Shown here: one piece after another, positions 36,210 to 50,000 of the stretch
Layout of the letters: each line of letters begins with the position of its first letter
Position numbering within the stretch: position 1 is the stretch's first letter
Assembly (NCBI RefSeq): GCF_039555335.1
Contig: NC_092628.1
Location: 99,095,893 to 99,159,892, forward strand
Reading direction: 5' to 3'
Length of the DNA: 64,000 nucleotides
From: Amphiura filiformis
Taxonomy: Eukaryota > Echinodermata > Ophiuroidea > Amphilepidida > Amphiuridae
The notes under the pieces: model-generated
Told to the model about the DNA's origin: nothing
The model's database searches: none
Seen by the model: only the letters and a program-made list of their open reading frames with translations
Translations under genes and position numbers: made by a program

Positions 36210-36453
36210 CAGGCCCGTACGCAGGGGGGGGGGGGGTGTCCCCAAATTTGCAAAAGTGTACAAAAAGTCCCAAAATTTCAGAATTTGCGAGCGTAGCGAG
36301 CAAAAAATCAGGTTTTTTATGCTTTTTTGGTCAAAAAAGGTCCAAATTTTGGGAAGAAAGTCCACTTTTCACAAAATTGCACCCCCCTTGGGAAAAAAAG
36401 TCCACTTTTTCAAAATCAGCACCCCCCCCAAAAAAATCCTGCGTACGGGCCTG
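36210..36453. mobile_element. hAT-like MITE with perfect 16-bp TIR and 8-bp target duplication
   Basis: CAGGCCCGTACGCAGG at 36210-36225 is exactly inverted at 36438-36453. GACAAGGC flanks both sides (36202-36209, 36454-36461). An 8-bp duplication plus CAG-starting ends is the hAT signature. The 244-bp interior has no coding content, so mobilisation would depend on a transposase from elsewhere. Confidence 0.92.
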
Positions 36454-36792
36454 GACAAGGCCTATATAGTGTCCTTTTTTGTCCTTTTTGGATGTTGATG
36501 GTCACGGTGTTTTAAACATTGTCAAGTTCATGAGTTCCAATATTGTCTAGCTCAAAGTGGCTCAAACCCGGGCTCAAACCATCAGAAATAAAAAAATTTT
36601 ACAGTCAGTCCATGCTCAAACGTAATTAATTGACTCGTCTATTGTTTTCTTAGGCATTTTTGGTTGGTTTTGTTTTGGTTCCTCCAGGTGTTTCCTTTCC
36701 TATCCTAATTCTGTTTTGATTCAAAATTCAATGTTGACATTTTCCCCTACACGTTTTGTCATACGCGAAAGCAGAGAAAATAAAGGTAGAGA

Positions 36793-36981
36793 AGCGACAC
36801 TCCGTACAATTAACGTGCAGACGGCCTATACCGATGTGAGGACAGAAAATGTGACTCTCCTGCTAGTCTCGGGCGCGGGCCAGACTGTATGCGGTATGAA
36901 CAAAAACATAATTAACTGGTTGTGTAGGAGACTAGCAGGAGAGTCACATTTTTCTGTCCTCTGCTGTCCTCCGGAGTGTCG
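36793..36981. mobile_element. Hairpin element about 430 bp upstream of the PDCD4 start
   Basis: GCGACACTCCG (left) and CGGAGTGTCGC (right) are the ends. The inner arms GACAGAAAATGTGACTCTCC-TGCTAGTCTC and GAGACTAGCA-GGAGAGTCACATTTTTCTGTC are near-perfect inverted copies of about 30 bp. It lies in the likely promoter or 5' region of PDCD4. Confidence 0.8.
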
Positions 36982-37407
36982 CGGTCCTGGCGAAAGCTTG
37001 CTGGTTTGTTATGGTCTGTTCAATGCTAATTTTTGTTAAGCTATTTTTATAAACCAATCAGTGGATCCAATTATGATCATGTGAGCGAACCTAGAGAGTT
37101 TTGATGGTATCCCATTTCTTTCCATCGATTTTCCTTGTGCGAAGGTATATGTACATTTTTTAGAGCCGATATCATAACGCGAATACTTCGCCAGGGCAAG
37201 GTCATTCATTGCTGAATCAAAACAACGACGCTGTTTACATATATTTAAAGGAACTATTCTGGAAAGGGTCCGAAGTTGGGCCATTTCCCTCCCCTAAAAA
37301 ACATTTTCACGTGAATATAGAAAGCTGGAGTTGTAGGGGAAAGTTTAGAGTCACCACTGGGCAGTCTTTGAAGGGAATTCGGGATTCTTTACCGTTCATT
37401 TGGAGTC

Positions 37408-40400
37408 ATGGAAGTTGAGAGGCAGAGTGCTGCAGCAGACCTCGTGATTCAAGATGGGGAGATTGAACCACTGCAGGTCAATGGCGCAGACTCGGACCCC
37501 GACGACTTAGCAGACACCAACAATAACCCCTCGCCAAACGATAAAGAGTCGGGCGCTGGAGTCGTTATAGTTGACGGTAGAATAACCCGCAAGGCCAAGC
37601 GCAGATTAAGGAGGAATTCCGGGAAAGACTCCAAAGAGAGTACATCTGGGGTTGTCAGCGTTCCTCAACAGGACAAAAATTCACGAAAGTCGCGCGCTGG
37701 CAGAGGACGGGGGCTGCCCAAGAAAGGTTAGTCATGTTAGTCCATGGCATGATATGAGTCGTGTTCATGTTATTAAATATCCCCTGTATGTATCCCTCTC
37801 TTCCATGTCTTCCCTTGCATGCTTGTTCATGTGTTTAATTCATACATTTAACTACTTACATAAGTCTGCACTTTTGCAAAAATAGGCACAAAATTGACCA
37901 GGGGTGTAGTACCCCCTTTAAAGTTTAAAGGAGTATTTCGTGATCCTAGCATCCTCTTTTTATGACATTTTTCTGGTGCACCAGAACGAAATTCAAATTT
38001 GGTGATATTTTTGCTAAACGAATTAATCTGCAAGAAATATTTGGTACATAAACATTATGTAGCCAGAGGTATCCAGTGGTGTAAAAATCTCAACTTTTTT
38101 TGGGAAAAGTGGGGGGATGAGGCTGTGGATCACGAAGTGCCCCTTTAAGTTGTACAACGCACTATACGATCCCTGGGAAAGGTGCATCATGCGTATTGGG
38201 TGTACAACCCCTGTTACTGTTAGTTACTTTCCTATTCGGTGAGAGGACAATTTAGACATCTTTGTCTGTTTACAAACAGAGAGGTAGACAAAAGACCTGT
38301 CAAAACTGTTCCGGTTGTCCAAACACTCAAGTATCATCAGGATGGTATGCAATAGAGTGATTCACACAACATGAATAGGGATTAAAAAGCTGTGAAGTAG
38401 GACCATGTGGAAAGAAAAAGAGCAAGGTAACACCAACTTGATGAGGGGAAACTAGAGTCTAGACAGTATGCAGGGGGACAAAAATGGCAAATGTGGGCAT
38501 AAGAACTAGGCAAAGTTTGATGGTTTGATAGCCAAAAATTACCAGTTCCAAGGTCCACAAAAGTCCTAAACCGGCAAAAACAACAAGGATGGGAATACAA
38601 AACTGCACTAGAACGAGTGATGAAAATCACTGTGCATATAAACAGACACGATGAACCAAACAATCGGTGTAGGCACTAGAGTTGTTGGTGTGATCAAGAG
38701 AGCTTTTTACCACATGGATGAGCATGTCTGGTCCGTCCTCATTTGGAATATGCAAATAGGTATCAATGCATGGATAAAAATAAAATGAATCAATAGAGAG
38801 CTTTTATTATTATTTTTTCAGCCAATTTAGGACTAAACACAGTAATAAATATATCTATGCTACCCAAGGTAGTTACTAATTAAGTAGGCCTACCGCCTAC
38901 ATGATTTATGAGGCAAACAATCTTGGAATTCTGTAGTTTCCTTTAAGGGGGTACTACACCCCTGCCCAATTTACCCTGCCTCCACAACTGTTGTCTGTGC
39001 TGAAATAAAATTTTCAGTGCAGTAGTTATTAGTCCTTGCCCCTATAATATACATCTAACTTGTCATCAATGTGCTATAATTTTTGAGAAAAATGCAAAAA
39101 TAGGCACAAAATTGGGCAGGGGTGTAGTACCCCGTAAAACCACCACTGATCAAAATGGTTCGAATTAAATTTTTCAAAGTGAAAATGACCATGAAAAAAA
39201 TTATATACAGTTAAAAAAAAATGGAAAAGTCCTGATGATTCTCTTGACTTTTCTACCTGTAGTTTAAATAATTAAATTATTTGTTTTTCAGGTGGAGCTG
39301 GTGGTAAAGGAACCTGGGGGAAAGTAGGACAAGTGTATGATGAAAATGATGCAGAATGCCATGATGTCAATGACCCTAATTATGATTCTGATAACCAGGT
39401 AAGTCCAGAATATTCTTGTTGGGAAGTAGTAAAATTGGTTTTGAGCACCCTATATCCTGCCATGGTGTGAAGTTTTGCATACAAATTTGCTGATACAACT
39501 TATATAATTTTTGGCCCCACATATATGTGGGGCTTATGTTATCATCTAAATGTGGAGCTTTAATTAATATGTTATCATTTAAATGGTTGTTTGTTTCCTT
39601 GCCTGTTTGTTTCTTTGTTTGCAAATTCATTAACTCACTCTGCAGCTCCAACGCAATGGCCGATCAACTTCATTATTATGTTTTCAGGGTTATTAGGAGT
39701 TAAGAAAACCTAATAATGATAATATTGGATGGCTTATTTCGCATGATACCATAACATATCGGATTTGTCATACAAATATCGAACTCGCCGTTGGCTCATC
39801 AGATATCCAATATTATTAGCTCATTGCGTAAACGCAATGCACTATAGGCATAGTCTAGATTTCTGTATGTTTTTTTCTTTCTCTTGCTACATCGTTTGAG
39901 CAATGGATCTGGTAATTTGAGGCTGCGATCTTTGCATGATCGTTCATGATTGTTACTTATTTAGCTAGGAAAATTCGGACGGAAAGTGTCATTTTGGAGC
40001 ATTTTGTTATGAAAATTTTTACCAAATTTCATGGAATAGTCTCCTATGCAGACTGTTTGTGGTGCTTTTCATATTACAAACACTGTACAAACTCCTTGAT
40101 CTGGTGATTTTGTAAAAGAGATGTTGAACTTTTACTGATTCAGTGCGGCTACAATGTTTGCTTTTCAGTGTTGCTTTGCCTTCAATAGATAAAGCACCAA
40201 TTGGGCTTGTGCTCTCTATAGGCCCTTACTTCTGTGCACGAGCCATGAGCAACTAGTGTCTCAAATTCTCCCAATTTGTGCATATTCAGAACTACTGAGT
40301 AAATAAAATGAGACCTAATACACTTAATTAGGCCAGGCAAACATATGTTGCAAAACTTGTAATGATATCGAGAAGGCCATTATCTGCAATAGCTACCCTA

Positions 40401-43400
40401 TAGACATTTGACAATTTCTGCATTCTACATTGTACATAATCTTAAAATAAAGCACCTGGCAGCTATTGCATTTAACCCTAGATCTGTATGTGTTTTTACA
40501 ATTTTGGGTATAAGAGATTATGTACACAGAGGTTTAGGGCAAGAAAACCCATAGGGATAGCAAGCATGCACAGAAAATATCTTGCCCTTCCCAGAATCCT
40601 TTGCAACATAATACATCCCTCATTTCAACAAATGCTCCCACTACTTTGTACAGGTTTCATTTTTTTTCATTTTTCATGTTTTCATTTTGAGAATAGACTG
40701 GCTGAACAAGGGCCGCTAGTCAAGAATTAAACATATTTTGCAAGATCTGGATGTGCTCTGTTTACTGAGCTATATTTTGTAGACCGTGGCACAACATAGC
40801 AAATCAGTACAGAATATTGAAATGGAAGAAATGCATTATGGGAAGTGTAAGATAATATAGCATAATATATCCACCACAATGGTTTAGTTTTTCAATTAAC
40901 ACATTAAATGCTACAACATGTAATGGCTTAATTGGTCTTGCACAGATCATGTACACTGTAAATATAAACCAGAAATGCAAGGAAATTTAATCAATTGACT
41001 ATTACTAGCATAGAAGAAATTAATGTCCAGACTCTGTGCCTTTTTAACATATTAACACCTACTTGTTAGGTCAAGTTGTTGTATCAATATCAATTGACTG
41101 AGCAACAGAGATAATGGAATTATGTGTGGAGCAAATACCCTAATTCCAAACAGTAGATGATCATACAATCTGATTAAAAAAAAAAACACTCATGTTTAAA
41201 GGGCTGTACCTACAGATCTATAATAGGCTGTAAATGAAAATAGCATTAATAAAAATTCCTTTAAAAGGAATAGGGCGGGCAAATGAAAAATTGTCAAGAG
41301 AAATGAAAGAATGAGTATTAAAAAACAGGAAAATATGACACAACATCAATTTCCAATGGGAAATAACACAAAATGTATAAACAAAGTTAAAAAGACGGAG
41401 AAAAGAGTTTTTAACTTTTATGACGTTTATGTTATTCCCCCATTGGAGGTTGTGTCATATTTTCCCTGATTTTTTATAATCTTATCAATTGCTTATCCTT
41501 TGGTTCCCTGCTGGTCAGTTGGAACAGATTTTCCCTGTTTTCATATCAACCCTTCACATCATAACAGAAGACGTTTTATGTTAACATTTTATACATTCAT
41601 GGTCTGCTAGCTCCCTCCCAATTTACCAGCCCAAATGGTTTGTTTTACACTTTTTCTGAAGATCACGAACTATTATTCAATGTTGATTGTTGTACAACTA
41701 TATGTAAAATTACTGTTAAAATTACTATTAATAACATCACCATTGAAATTGCTCCTTTGCAATGATTTATAAGAGCCCATAATGATACCCATGTTTGCTT
41801 CTTATTCCAGAACCACCCATGTGTAAAATGCACCCTATGCTGTTTGGGCTCAAAATTAGACACTATGTCTAATTTTGAGTCTATTTATCAGACTACATTT
41901 GAAATCTGATCTTCTGGATTGTATACTCCCCAAATAGTGGTCTAAATTTGTGCCTATATTTAGTAATGTTACTGCCAAACCAATTTTAGAGGATCTGCTG
42001 AAATATAGGCACTTTGGGTTTGCAGTGTATGGTCCTAAACCCTCAATATAATTGTTTCTTGTTTTCCTTCTCACCCAGTTGTTTGTCTCCAAGATAAGTA
42101 CTTAGTGGTCCAATTAACATTATTGTTATCTTATTGACTATGCAGCTCAAAAATTTGGCCCTGCTTTATATTAAGGTGCGACAGGTGTAATCGGTTTTTG
42201 TGAGAAGATCATAGAAATTCAAAACTTGGTACAAAGTAACTGATATAAACAAAAAAATACTCAAATGTTAAGCATATTAATTAGCTAATTTGCATATTTA
42301 ATTAGGGAAAATGAGCTACAGCACCATTGGTGCTCTTCAGTGTTTACTCAGAGGCTGTATGTCTCAAATTTGGCCCAGTGAAAATTATATTTGGCCCACA
42401 ACAATTTGCAATGCTGTATTACAATTAGTCAATTTGAGGAATTACTGAGACAAAATTGAGTCAATTTTGGGGAGAAATGCTTCATTTGGCGCACTCAATT
42501 TCCAGAGAGAGTAAACACTGGTGCTCTTGTATCAAACTTGGCAGGGATAGGGTATGGTGGCCTCTTGTGCTGTATAGTTTTGTGTCACATTATTTGCATA
42601 TTTATGAATATTAATGAGCTCATTAGCATATTTTGCCTACATTGTCATTAATCCACTCTGCAGCTCAAACGCAATCACCGATCAATTTCATTATTATGTT
42701 TTCAGGGTTATTTAGGAGTAAAAGAAAACCTAATAATGATAATATTGGATGGCTTATTTTGCATGATACCATAACATATCGGATTCGTCATGTACAAATA
42801 TCGAACTCGCCGTTGGCTCGTCCGATATTTTTATGACTCATCCGATATGTTATATGGTATCATGCTCAATAATTGCTCAGCCATCCAATATATATCATTA
42901 TTATGTTTTCAGAATCTTGCTTCCTATACCTCTCCACACAGTTTAAAACATCAAAAAATAGCATATTGGATGCATTTCGAATCCAATTTTAGCGCCACCT
43001 GGATCCCAACGATTTTGCCGCCAATTTTAACGTATTGCAAACAGCAACGACCGTATGTGAGACTAGCGAACATAAACGCACTGAATGAGACTATTCATTC
43101 ATGAACTCGATTTTGTTTACTTTGCTGTCAAACCGGGAGAATTTGATTTTCTACGGACGCGGAAAGAGATGTTTAATTTCATGATTCTAGGCTTGAAAAT
43201 CAACGTTGTGGTGTACTAAATGCATGTAAAAACCGGTGCTTAACAACCACGTAAAAGCTGCAGAATTCGGCACTCTCATGCCTCGGACATCGAAAATTAT
43301 CATATTTTCTGACCAAACCAGAGGATTTATACCTGCCAAATGTCACTTTTGTAACTAATTGAAGACTCTGCAAGGTTTGAATGATGTTAGCACAGACACG

Positions 43401-43975
43401 GTAGGGTTTTAGATAAGCTTATGAAATCGGCAAAATAATATAGCTCTAGTCCACCCAACTGCACTGCACTGGCTCTTGCACAGTTGCACTGCAGGCTTGC
43501 ACTCTGTATTTTGTAGCTTAAGCTTTACTTTATCAGTTTATTGCCTATCAAATATTATTATAAACACTTTATTACTTCATATTTTCAACCCTCATAATTC
43601 AATTATATCATTTCAAGCAACTTACTTAACGACTCGGGCAAGCACGTAACTTCATGAGACATAGGATTTTTCCCCATTTTTCCCTCTAGTGTTGGTAGGC
43701 AATCTCTGGGAAGTGCAGATTAGTAAATAATTTTAGTGAAATGTATTTTACAATACGTTCTAAAGGATTTTGAGACTTACTGAAGCGCTACTGAATCGTC
43801 ATAAATTTTGGTGAAATGAATCCCGTTGATGTAAATGTTACGGAAACTTGTAAAATTCCGGAAGTGGGGCAAAAAAAGTCCGGAAATAGGACAAAAAAAA
43901 ATTCAAAAATTCTTTTTTTCAATTTTTTTTTTTGCTCTAGGCATGTAAGATCAGTCGATTTTGACCTCCCCCAAA

Positions 43976-44008
<33 letters not shown>

Positions 44009-47000
44009 CAATTACTGAAAAAAAAAATTGAATTTTGTCTTAAAATAAAGATTCTGAAAACATAATAATGATAAAATTGGATGGTTTATTTCACCCAATG
44101 CAAAATTTATTGGTCTCGCTATGAGTTTTAAAATATTGGACTCGACTACGTCTCGCCCAATATTTTAAAACTCATAGCTCGACCAATAAATTTGTGCATT
44201 GGGTTCAAACCATCCAATTTTATATCAAACTTGGTACGGTGATAGTAAATTGGCCTCAAAAAGAAACTTATAATTTTTCACAAGGTCATATCTTAAAATC
44301 CTGTGAATAAAAAATTACACTTATGATTACTTCAGAACTCTACTCTAAACACATGTCAGTAAGCAAGCAGTTGTCCAACTGACATACCAGCAAAATGCAC
44401 TGACACGGAATAGCTTCCTGGACCACGTTCACATGCGAATAATTGGCACCCAGCAAAAGAAATCTGTGAGAATGAGTACAAGATCCTTACACAGACTGTG
44501 ATTATTTCCAAAGAGTAAGTGGAATAGTGTGGAATGGGGCTGCTTTTTCTTAGTGCTGTAATCGATAAGCTTTCTGGGTATCGATATGTCGGGAGGCAAA
44601 CATCCGACATGTCGATACTATTATCGATACTCACGCAGTTTGAAACACGGATTTGAGTTTACCAATTTTATTATCAGTAAGTTCCAGAAACAAGTTAACA
44701 ACAAGTGTATTGAAGCCTAACAGCTAAAACTAAATTGGGAGAGGGTAATTTGAGTATTTGACGGTAATTTGAGACCTGATTTGAGATAATCTAAGCATGT
44801 GTGCCATGTCGTTTGTGTATCGATACTGACATTGAGTGTTTCGACATGTCGGAAGTCTATGTATTTTCCGACTATCGATACTTACGACAATCGATTACAG
44901 CACTACTTTTTCTTTTCACACTTTCTTCAAGAAACAGGTCTTGTTCCAAAATATTCCACGTACTCACAGATTTCTTGTGTTGGGTGCCAGTTATTGGGCT
45001 GTGAATGTGGTCCAAGAAGCTGTTCCATGTCAGTGCATTTTGCTCTTGTGTCAGTTGGACAACTGTTTGGTTTCCATGGTGTCAACAAAAAATCTCAAAT
45101 TGAAACATTAGGGTGCCTGAAATGGTCTTTCCACATTACTGTTCTCACCACTTGCACAATGTCTGTTATTGTTAAAAAAATTTGAATATTTGATGAAAAT
45201 TTTCAGATTTTTTTATTTAGATTGTAATAGCGAATCAGTGACTGATAGTGCCTTTTTTTTTGAAGGGGTCTACCATAATTTCTGAATCCGCATCTACTTG
45301 TAGAATCTATTCATCATAGCCCAGGGCCTAGATTTCGTCTTGGTTTACGAGAATCAAAATCGATCCATAGTCACTGCACTTACTGTATAATACAGTGAAA
45401 GAAGTTGATCTCGCAACCGAATGTTACGAGAATCGTTACGAGAATCGATTCTGTGATTCTCATCGAAATCTAGGCCCTGTAGCCCCTTACTTTGTAATCA
45501 AACAAGTATTTGGACTTTTGTTAAAAACTAAATTATGTTCCAATGAAAATACATGTAAATAGGGAAAACAGTGTGCAGCCAAACAAAACACTTGAACTTT
45601 ATGAAGAAGACTGAGGCATCTAGGGACCTAAAACTCTGCACTGCAGTTCCTTATGGCCATGTCTGATTTCCTCAATCATACCACAGCATGGAATTATTAT
45701 CCAGAATCACGTTCCCAAAATTGTATGCTGCTTGTACACATAATATGCCCCATGGCAATGTTTGTTTCATGCAGGAGCTGAGTAGGTCATGCCATACATA
45801 CACCAATTTATAACCAGACGATGAAGTCCTGATTTCATATTCAGTGAATTAGTTGACTTATGCGGCGCCTTGGAGACGTAATCTGCGCTTTTCTGCTTGT
45901 GCCCATCACTAATAAGCATGATGAGCTATAGAAGAGTGTTACCAACATGGTAATCAAGTCATGATGAATTGAAAGCTTATTTGAAAGCTATTTCAGTATG
46001 CTGGTGTGTGTGTAGGGCGGGGTGTGTTTTTGTGGGTGTATTTGACTGTGCGGAGCATGTGTGTGTATTCCTGTTAGTTGAATAAATGTGCGGCTACTAC
46101 AGTACCATGGTCCATGGCATTTAAAAATAAAAAATAAATAAAATGGGTAGGTAATGATTTGATTTAAAACCAGAATCTCTTTCAAGGTACCAAAATTATG
46201 ATTTAAGCATTTAACCTGGAGAGCGTGGCCTAATGGTTAGGGTACACCACACGCCTTTAGTGCATGAGGTCCGGGTTCAATTCCCGGCGGTGGAGATTTG
46301 TGGGGATTTAATAAATTAAATTGGCAACTTCTGTAGATTAAATTCAGACTTTCCGCTTTCCCCCTTGGTTCATTTAGAATTGGGTAAATGAATCATGAAA
46401 GTACTCCATCGATAAACCGATGGTCCTGTGTACAGAGAGCTATACCACTTGCGACTGACGGGGCATGAGCCCCATTTGCAAACCGCAACATCTCTCGAAT
46501 AGTGAGCACTAGCCATACCTGTATGTATCTTGCAGCCAGTTTCGAAAAGAGGAGGGACTGGAGGGTGTTAACCCCTGACTGTTCCCAACCCGTCCTGGTG
46601 TTCAAATGGACCCCAATGTAAATAAGCTCCAATAGAGGCTTTCTTGGGTTATCCAGGGTTGTCAAAACCCAAATCAAATAAAATCAAAAGTGTGTAGAGA
46701 CAACGTTTCCGTTTTCTAAAAGGCAATTCTGTTTTGTGAATTGCAATACCAGTTTTGCGACAGTTTTCAAATTGCAAAATTGCACCATCAACATAGACCG
46801 ACCATTATCGTTAGCATAAATTTAGAAAGTTTAAGGCAAAGCAATTTAGCTTTAAAATGACATTAATTATTCTGATAAATCTTCTCCAAAAAGTTAGGAC
46901 ATCAGTGATCGATTTTCGTATATTTTTTTGTGTAGCAAAGAATGCTACTCACTTTCAGATTTGAGTAGCAATTCCAAAATTGTGAGTAGCATTTTGCAAC

Positions 47001-50000
47001 ATGCTAATCCTGAATGTTCCATTTTCAGTTCAAGTCAGTGGCCAGTGATCGATTTTCGTATACTAGTATTTTTATGTGTAGCAAAAAATGCTACTCATGC
47101 ACTTTCAGATTTGAGTAGCAATTACAAAATTGTGAGTAGCATTTTGCTACGCTAATCCAGGTAAATCGAACACTGTAGGACATAAACTGGTTTTCCACCA
47201 AAGCACTAAATTCTGTTTTCTTTTTATAAGTTACTTTGCTCATGAATATCATGAAAAACCCTGGATGAGAAATAATGCAAAAATTGAATAGGGTCCTATT
47301 TAAAATTCATGTTGACAAAGTGACAAACAAATTAAAGTAAATTTGTAAAAAACAAAATACTGATCTCAATAGAAACAATTAATTCCTGGCACCTGTGCCC
47401 TTATTGCCTACATTTAAATTAGTATTACATTGAAATATATGTGATAGATGTGTTGATTGTCACATCCAGGGTACTGTACAATACTTAATCACTGGTATCA
47501 AATGCAAATAAATAAAATTAACCTTTGACATTGTGCAATATAAATAGATTAATCACTTCAGGGAGAATGAGGTACTGGATAAGACTGTATACACACTACG
47601 TGTACATTGTACATGTATGTCTGCAATAAATTTATGTAGAAAAAATAGTTTAACTCTGCAAACAGTACATGTAGGCCCCTATCTTTTCTGTTACAGTACT
47701 TCTTTGCATCACCTTTCAAGAACCAGATAAGTTTAACAATGAAATTTGGCTTCTGCAAGAAGGGAAGGGCTAACCAGGGAAAGTTGTGTTTGTTAGTTTG
47801 TTTTGGCAGGTACAAAAATTTTCGGTTTACACACACAATTATTATTTAATGTCATAAAATAAATACCCCTAATGTCATTGTGAAAAAAATACCCCTGCCC
47901 AGGGCAGATAACTTTTTTACAGCCCATTTTGTGAAATGGATTCAAAAGGAAATCATACAGATCTTTCTTGCGAATGTGAATGAACAGGCATATCATTGTC
48001 AATCATGAAAGGTGATTACTAGTATCATATATTACTATGATTTTAATTATTTCTTAAATCTGTTTCACCCCCTCCCTCTCCCTCTGCCTATCCTTCACAT
48101 TTTAGGCTGATGTTGCACTGAAGACCATTACCCCTGTTCTGAGAGGAGTGGATCTGCACAAAGCTGTGGAACCCATTGTTCACGAGTACTTTGAACATGG
48201 AGATACAGATGAAGTTGTGGTAAGCATCTCATATGAGTTACCCAAATATCAGAGCTTGTGATATAGGTTTAGGTTACATTTTGTTGTACATGTAGGTTTC
48301 TAACATATAGCAGGTTTAAAAGTGTAAAATAATTGGATTCTAAAGCCTATATCAAATGCTATGATCAGCTCATAATCGTTGAGAATTATTCGGTTTTTGT
48401 TACTGCACGAGTCAGTGAAGTCCCAATTTACGGCTGCATAAATGCGCACATCAGTCACGCAATACGCAAAGCGCAGTTCACGTAAGTGCTGCGTCCAACT
48501 GTGTGTACGCCATTCTATATCAATCCACGATGACATGAGTCCCGCCTATTACAAGCTGATCAGATTATAGCACTAGCAATCAGTCACAGCCTGCGATTGT
48601 GAATACATTTGACACATACATTCAAGCATTTCAGTGTCAATTATATAGGTAACTGTTTGATTATTTTTTAAGATTTTGATGTTAATTTTAATTAGACAAT
48701 TAAAATATTTATCACATTCGCTTTTTAAAATCTATGTATAATTTTGTTGGTCTTAAATGTGTAGGAAAACAATAGAATGTGTTATAAACAGGGCTTGATT
48801 GTTTCAAGTTTCTTGGAACTATTTATAAATTGCAACTTATTAATATTATAGCTATCTGTGCATAAAATGCATGTAACATATATATTTCTATCATATAAAG
48901 TTAGTAGAGTTGTTAGCTAATGTGATAGTAAAGGCTGCCAGTTGTGAGTCATCATCGCTGTGGTTAGGCCAGTCTTGTGACTGAGTGTACATGCTAAATC
49001 CCTGGGAAATAAACATATGGATGAATGTCAACAAACGCTTACATGTAGATCAAAACACTAGTAACATGTACTGTATGTATGTATAGTAATATGTTATTTC
49101 TCAAAGAATCCAAATGAAATAGAAGTGGAGTGTTAGATCTTTTTTATAGCTGCCCTGCACTTGTGGAATAAGCTGCCTTCTACACTCAATCTGCTCAGTC
49201 TGTCACAACATTTAAAAGAAACTTTCGAAAACATCTTTCAATGATCTATTCCAATGAATAGTGCATACAAATGTATCCATTTTATGTTTATAAACCAGTA
49301 GTTAAGTTATGTTGTAACATTTATCATGTATTCGTTTTTGTTTTGTTGTGTACCTTGAGCGCCCAGCAGGGTGGAATTGTGTCGTTGTTGATGGTGTTGG
49401 TGTTGGATGTTTTTGTGTTGTTATAGTTTTTATGTAGACACAAGAAACAATTCCTTTTAAAGGGCATAATGCATAGCAGGATGAAGATTGTACTTTTTGC
49501 ATATTTTTCAAATTTATATTACAGGTTAGAAATGAAAATAGAGATTGCATCTTGACATTGACACACTAAAAAAATGCTTGTCCAAAAACATTCTTGCTCA
49601 CTGCACTTCATCTGTTCATAATTATGTGACACAATCTGATCCACTCAGACCAAAGTTAGAAATGTTGTTTACCTAAGTTACTTACTAGACTTACTAGACT
49701 ATTTAGATTTGAAATTCAATTTATTTTTTATGTACATGTTTTTTAAGTTCCATTGTAAAATTTATTGATCATAGTGTTGAATTTAACTCAAGGTATTGCT
49801 TTTTGGGTTTATGCACAGGCTTGCTTGTCAGAGCTGAATATCTCTGGCTGCTCACGTCATGCAGTCCCTGCACTTGCAGTGACTCTCTCCATGGAGAAGA
49901 AGGCCCAACACAAGGAGCTGACTTCAATACTGTTGTCTGAACTGTATGGCAAATGGCAGTTGTCAGAAGAAGAGCTGTCCATTGCCTTCCACAGTGTGCT

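Noticed and set aside
17605-38400. Inverted segmental duplication linking 17605-19005 with 37911-38400
   Set aside because: Both repeat families occur inverted in the second place but in the same left-to-right order, and the sequence between them does not match. Independent repeats explain this better.
44799-45185. 128-codon open frame
   Set aside because: It lies in one arm of a foldback element, and the other arm yields a related frame on the opposite strand. There is no recognisable domain.
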